Assembly (NCBI GenBank): GCA_028867395.1 | Contig: JAGWGO010000058.1 | Location: forward strand, 1-7,842 | Origin: Nitrososphaerota archaeon | Lineage (GTDB): Archaea; Thermoproteota; Nitrososphaeria; Nitrososphaerales; Nitrosopumilaceae | DNA length: 7,842 nucleotides | Reading direction: 5' to 3' | Shown: in pieces, positions 5,877 through 7,842 of the stretch | Layout of the letters: each line of letters starts with the position of its first letter | Position numbering within the stretch: position 1 is the first letter of the stretch | The notes under the pieces: model-generated | What the model was told of the DNA's origin: nothing | Databases searched by the model: none | What the model saw: the letters and a program-made list of their open reading frames with translations, nothing else | Position numbers and translations under genes: made by a program

Positions 5877-6536
5877 CTATTCCTTCTTTTCAGGTTCTTT
5901 ATCAGATTTCAAGTCAGAATTTTCTTTTTTGTTTTCAGAACTTCCAATGTCATACTTTGCATATTCATTTTCAGTAGAACTTGGACTTTCTGCATCTGGT
6001 TTATTGTTTGGCGACAAGTCTTTGAAGGTGGCTTCTGAAACAGGTTTGGGCTTGCCAAACTGCTTTACAAGCATGATGCCAACTATTACAGCAATTATGA
6101 TGTAGTTGATTGGCGGAGTTAGAATTCTTGTGACATATCCTATCTGCGGTATCACATATACTACTTTTCCAATATAGTTTTGTTGTGCTATCGGGTAGTC
6201 AATCCCTGGTATGGACCCAGGATTTGCATCTCCCTTTGTTCGAATAATTCGTGGATCTTGACTTAGTATCTCTGCCACGCGATGGACTATCACTTTGTCT
6301 TCGGCATATGCATGAAAAACAATGATATCGCCTAGCTTGAGCTGGCTGAAAGGATCATTTCCATTTACTACAATCACGTCAAACACGTTGAGGTTTGGGA
6401 CCATGCTTCCACTTGAAACTACATAAAACGGATTCTCAGTTCCAAATGCTACTCGAAGCCCAACCCAAATTATTGCAATTCCAATAACAACAATAATGAT
6501 ATCTTTTACAAAGCCAGAAGCAGCACGATTTTTCAA
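5877..6536 (-). CDS. Signal peptidase I, ER/archaeal type, with charged tail
   Basis: A 219-residue membrane serine protease that removes signal peptides from exported proteins on the outer face of the membrane. An N-terminal helix (about 11-30) is followed by SSGSMVP with the catalytic S44. H85 in VIVHRV replaces the bacterial lysine, as in Sec11-type peptidases, and D103 in TKGDAN is the conserved acidic motif. A second membrane helix lies at about 142-157. Residues 163-219 form a low-complexity tail rich in Lys, Glu, Ser and Asp with no recognised domain; it should face the cytoplasm if both helices span. The start is TTG, with an in-frame TAA directly upstream and no other start codon before the catalytic site. 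GAGGA lies 10 nt upstream. It follows the zinc-ribbon/PRC gene by 54 nt. Confidence 0.9.
   Translation of the reverse strand: MKNRAASGFVKDIIIVVIGIAIIWVGLRVAFGTENPFYVVSSGSMVPNLNVFDVIVVNGNDPFSQLKLGDIIVFHAYAEDKVIVHRVAEILSQDPRIIRTKGDANPGSIPGIDYPIAQQNYIGKVVYVIPQIGYVTRILTPPINYIIIAVIVGIMLVKQFGKPKPVSEATFKDLSPNNKPDAESPSSTENEYAKYDIGSSENKKENSDLKSDKEPEKKE
5881..5935 (+). terminator. T-rich terminator of the dehydratase, inside the convergent gene
   Basis: Plus-strand T-runs begin six bases after the dehydratase stop: TTCTTTT at 5884-5890, then a denser tract at 5920-5935 with T4, T6 and T4 blocks separated by single C or G. Archaeal RNA polymerase terminates at oligo-T on the non-template strand without needing a hairpin. 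The tract exists because the antisense peptidase gene encodes Lys/Glu-rich residues there with A-rich codons. Confidence 0.5.
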
Positions 6537-6557
6537 TTATTTCTTGTCCTCTAATAT

Positions 6558-6570
6558 CGTAAGATAAATC
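6558..6570 (-). promoter_or_regulatory. TATA-like box upstream of the signal peptidase
   Basis: On the minus strand GATTTATCTTACG is centred about 29 nt before the TTG at 6536, so the peptidase may have its own leaderless message. A GAGGA at about 6551-6547, with 10 nt to the TTG, would instead suit translation from a longer transcript starting at the upstream zinc-ribbon gene. The two are not exclusive. Confidence 0.4.
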
Positions 6571-6590
6571 TTGCTTAACAATGTCTCATT

Positions 6591-7307
6591 TTACTTTAGC
6601 TTGTTGCCGCAAGCTTCGCAGAATTTTGATGAAGGAGTGTTCGCGCTTCCACACTTGGAACATCTAAAGTCATTGCTTACCTCTCCTCCCAATAGAACAA
6701 TCTCGCCTATCTTTCTTATCTCATTCCACTTTACTATGGCAGTTGTACCATCAGTCTTTGTTATCGCAAGTATGATGCCAGACTGACCAGACTGAATTCC
6801 TATCTCTTTTACGACACCCACTCTTTTTGCCTCGGCGTCATACACTGAGAGTCCTATGACTGAGTTGAATGTCTTGACTCCTGATGTTTCTGCATCTTGA
6901 ATTGGTCTTTGCAGCTCAGCACTTGGAGATGCATATGGCTCTTGAGGTGCAGTCTCTGATCTTGCAAGACCTACCTCAGACTTTTCATCTGGTTTGCTAA
7001 AGTTTCTGTACTCTGCAAGGACAGAGCCGCAAGTGGTGCACATGTACTGGCCTTTTTCAAGAAGGACCAAGTTTTCAGCGACCACCTCATTTGGAGACTC
7101 GTAATCAATTCTTGGACTCCCCTCGTATTCTTTCTCGCATGTGTTGCAGTAATATTTTGAGATCTTCTCAGAGTCTAGCCGACCAATTGGTGCTAAAAAC
7201 AGATCAGGTCCACCAAGGTTTCCTTTTCTTTGCTGATCGTCATTGACATTTGCCATGACGTATCCACCAGACCCTCTGAGTTTTTTCAATCGAAATTCAC
7301 TGCTCAT
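6591..7307 (-). CDS. Zinc ribbon-PRC barrel-zinc ribbon protein
   Basis: A 238-residue soluble protein with three parts. An N-terminal metal site has CNTC (C54, C57) and CTTC (C90, C93), 32 residues apart. A variable, Pro/Ser/Glu-rich linker spans about 103-145. A PRC-barrel domain covers about 146-208 (SVIGLSVYDAEAKRVGVVKEIG and IVKWNEIRKIGEIVLL). The C-terminus is a compact zinc ribbon, CSKC...CEAC (C216, C219, C230, C233). PRC barrels mediate protein or RNA contacts (RimM) and occur in the archaeal division protein CdvA, but there is no coiled coil here, so CdvA is not supported. The function is unknown. The ATG at 7307 is favoured over Met18 because a TATA-like CTTAAAT sits 26 nt upstream. 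It may be co-transcribed with the signal peptidase. Confidence 0.8.
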   Translation of the reverse strand: MSSEFRLKKLRGSGGYVMANVNDDQQRKGNLGGPDLFLAPIGRLDSEKISKYYCNTCEKEYEGSPRIDYESPNEVVAENLVLLEKGQYMCTTCGSVLAEYRNFSKPDEKSEVGLARSETAPQEPYASPSAELQRPIQDAETSGVKTFNSVIGLSVYDAEAKRVGVVKEIGIQSGQSGIILAITKTDGTTAIVKWNEIRKIGEIVLLGGEVSNDFRCSKCGSANTPSSKFCEACGNKLK

Positions 7308-7329
7308 GGTTCTAGTCTATCAAAAACTC

Positions 7330-7336
7330 ATTTAAG
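7330..7336 (-). promoter_or_regulatory. TATA-like box of the zinc ribbon/PRC gene
   Basis: The minus-strand CTTAAAT core is centred 26 nt before the ATG at 7307. That spacing gives a transcript beginning at or next to the ATG and decides the choice of Met1 over Met18. Confidence 0.5.
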
Positions 7337-7360
7337 TATGTATTTGATATTGATTGGTCA

Positions 7361-7390
7361 AATCTCTGACACGTACAACGATGAGAGATT
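7361..7390. repeat. Inverted repeat in the divergent intergenic region
   Basis: AATCTCT (7361-7367) and AGAGATT (7384-7390) are 7-bp perfect arms around a 16-base centre. A plus-strand hairpin here would precede a T7 run by 24 nt. It could be a shared operator or part of a small RNA; neither is shown. Confidence 0.3.
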
Positions 7391-7495
7391 ATACAATTTT
7401 AAAAAATATTCAAGTTTTTTTCAATAATTTGGAAAGAGTTATTAGAGACAAAAGGGAAGCTTAAACAAAAATAATGACGGAAATTTACTAACAGA

Positions 7496-7505
7496 ACTTA
7501 TCTGT
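7496..7505 (+). promoter_or_regulatory. Possible TATA-like box of the helicase gene
   Basis: GAACTTATCT lies about 30 nt before the TTG at 7531. The match to the consensus is weak, but the distance fits a leaderless start, and no ribosome-binding site is visible before the TTG. Confidence 0.33.
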
Positions 7506-7530
7506 CATTTCCATAACAAGATGATTAAAT

Positions 7531-7842
7531 TTGACAAGCTTTGAAGAACTAGGGATAAAGAATCCAATACTAACAGCGCTAAGAGAGATTAATTTCGACG
7601 AGCCGTTTCCAATACAGGCAGCCTCAATCCCAGTGATGCTGTCAGGACAGGATGTAATAGGACAGGCGCATACGGGTACTGGAAAGACTGCAGCTTTCTC
7701 GCTGCCGATAATTCAGACCATAGTGCCAAAGGGAGGAATCCAAGCTATAATACTTGCACCAACAAGAGAGCTTGCAGTTCAGATAACAGGCGAGATTCAA
7801 AGATTTTCAAGACATTCTAGTATTAGATACGTAACAATCTAC
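7531..7842 (+). CDS. DEAD-box RNA helicase, C-terminus beyond the window edge
   Basis: The first 104 residues of an ATP-dependent RNA helicase of superfamily 2. The opening TSFEELGI is typical of the family. The Q motif ends in PFPIQ (Q29, with F22 upstream), motif I (Walker A) is AHTGTGKT with K52 and T53, and motif Ia is PTRELA (77-82). The DEAD motif and the second RecA domain lie past the right edge. Such enzymes unwind short RNA duplexes in ribosome assembly, RNA decay or cold adaptation. The start is TTG: an in-frame TGA lies at 7522 and no ATG is available, since the ATG at 7521 is in another frame and meets a stop after seven codons. No ribosome-binding site is seen, so a leaderless message is likely. 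Confidence 0.93.
   Translation, partial: MTSFEELGIKNPILTALREINFDEPFPIQAASIPVMLSGQDVIGQAHTGTGKTAAFSLPIIQTIVPKGGIQAIILAPTRELAVQITGEIQRFSRHSSIRYVTIY

Larger units (their letters stand above)
7308..7530. other. AT-rich divergent intergenic region
   Basis: This 223-bp gap separates the leftward zinc-ribbon/PRC gene from the rightward helicase gene, so it must hold both promoters. I see no tRNA pattern and no convincing small gene. It contains a 7-bp inverted repeat (7361-7390), a plus-strand T7 run at 7415-7421 where no upstream plus-strand gene needs a terminator, and TATA-like sites for both genes. Confidence 0.6.

Noticed and set aside
6591..7307. CdvA-like division protein
   Set aside because: A PRC barrel is present, but the long coiled coil of CdvA is missing and zinc ribbons are present instead.
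7230..7427. 65-codon plus-strand frame entering the divergent intergenic region
   Set aside because: Its first third is antisense to the zinc-ribbon/PRC gene, and the rest is AT-rich sequence without a domain or ribosome-binding site.
7473..7515. Apparent repeat of GGAAAT and ATGAC words upstream of the helicase
   Set aside because: The words occur in a different order on the two strands and do not form a proper direct or inverted repeat.
7521..7544. ATG at 7521 as the helicase start
   Set aside because: It is in another frame and reaches TGA after seven codons. The helicase frame has a stop at 7522 and begins at the TTG at 7531.
1..7842. Mobile element, defence system or CRISPR array
   Set aside because: No transposase, integrase, repeat-spacer pattern, terminal repeats or toxin-antitoxin genes are visible, and the gene content looks like core chromosome.

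Overview
The window reads as a piece of an ammonia-oxidizing archaeon (Thaumarchaeota / Nitrososphaerota). The anchor is a fused ADP-forming acyl-CoA ligase of 701 residues followed at once by 4-hydroxybutyryl-CoA dehydratase. This pair is the 4-hydroxybutyrate activation and dehydration arm of the thaumarchaeal 3-hydroxypropionate/4-hydroxybutyrate carbon-fixation cycle, and it matches the neighbouring genes Nmar_0206/Nmar_0207 that I recall from Nitrosopumilus maritimus. Other archaeal signs are an ER-type (Ser/His) signal peptidase, a zinc-ribbon/PRC-barrel protein, an archaeal winged-helix/membrane-protein pair, and TATA-like boxes 25-33 nt upstream of start codons with almost no leader. 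Base composition looks moderate, with more G+C than I would expect for marine Nitrosopumilus, so a group I.1a relative such as Nitrosotenuis is possible. The window alone does not fix the genus.

Left part (1-2150). A radical SAM enzyme with a Cx4CxxC cluster motif runs leftward off the window. Divergent from it is a rightward group: a small winged-helix regulator, a three-helix membrane protein, a four-helix membrane protein of unknown function, and a short RNase H-fold protein that overlaps the previous gene by 11 nt and lacks the last catalytic aspartate.

Centre (2151-5875). The acyl-CoA ligase and the dehydratase are both on the plus strand, and each has its own TATA-like element. They catalyse consecutive steps: 4-hydroxybutyrate + CoA + ATP to 4-hydroxybutyryl-CoA, then dehydration to crotonyl-CoA.

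Right part (5876-7842). Two leftward genes, a zinc ribbon-PRC barrel-zinc ribbon protein and then a signal peptidase I with a charged C-terminal tail, converge on the dehydratase. The two stop codons are one base apart, so the plus-strand terminator must lie inside the peptidase gene. Beyond a 223-bp AT-rich divergent intergenic region, a DEAD-box RNA helicase starts and runs off the right edge.

I see no tRNA, rRNA, CRISPR array, insertion sequence or phage gene. The window looks like core chromosome. The points most worth a second look are the altered cluster-ligand spacing in the dehydratase, the RNase H active site, the inverted repeats at two start codons, and the terminator buried in an antisense coding tail.
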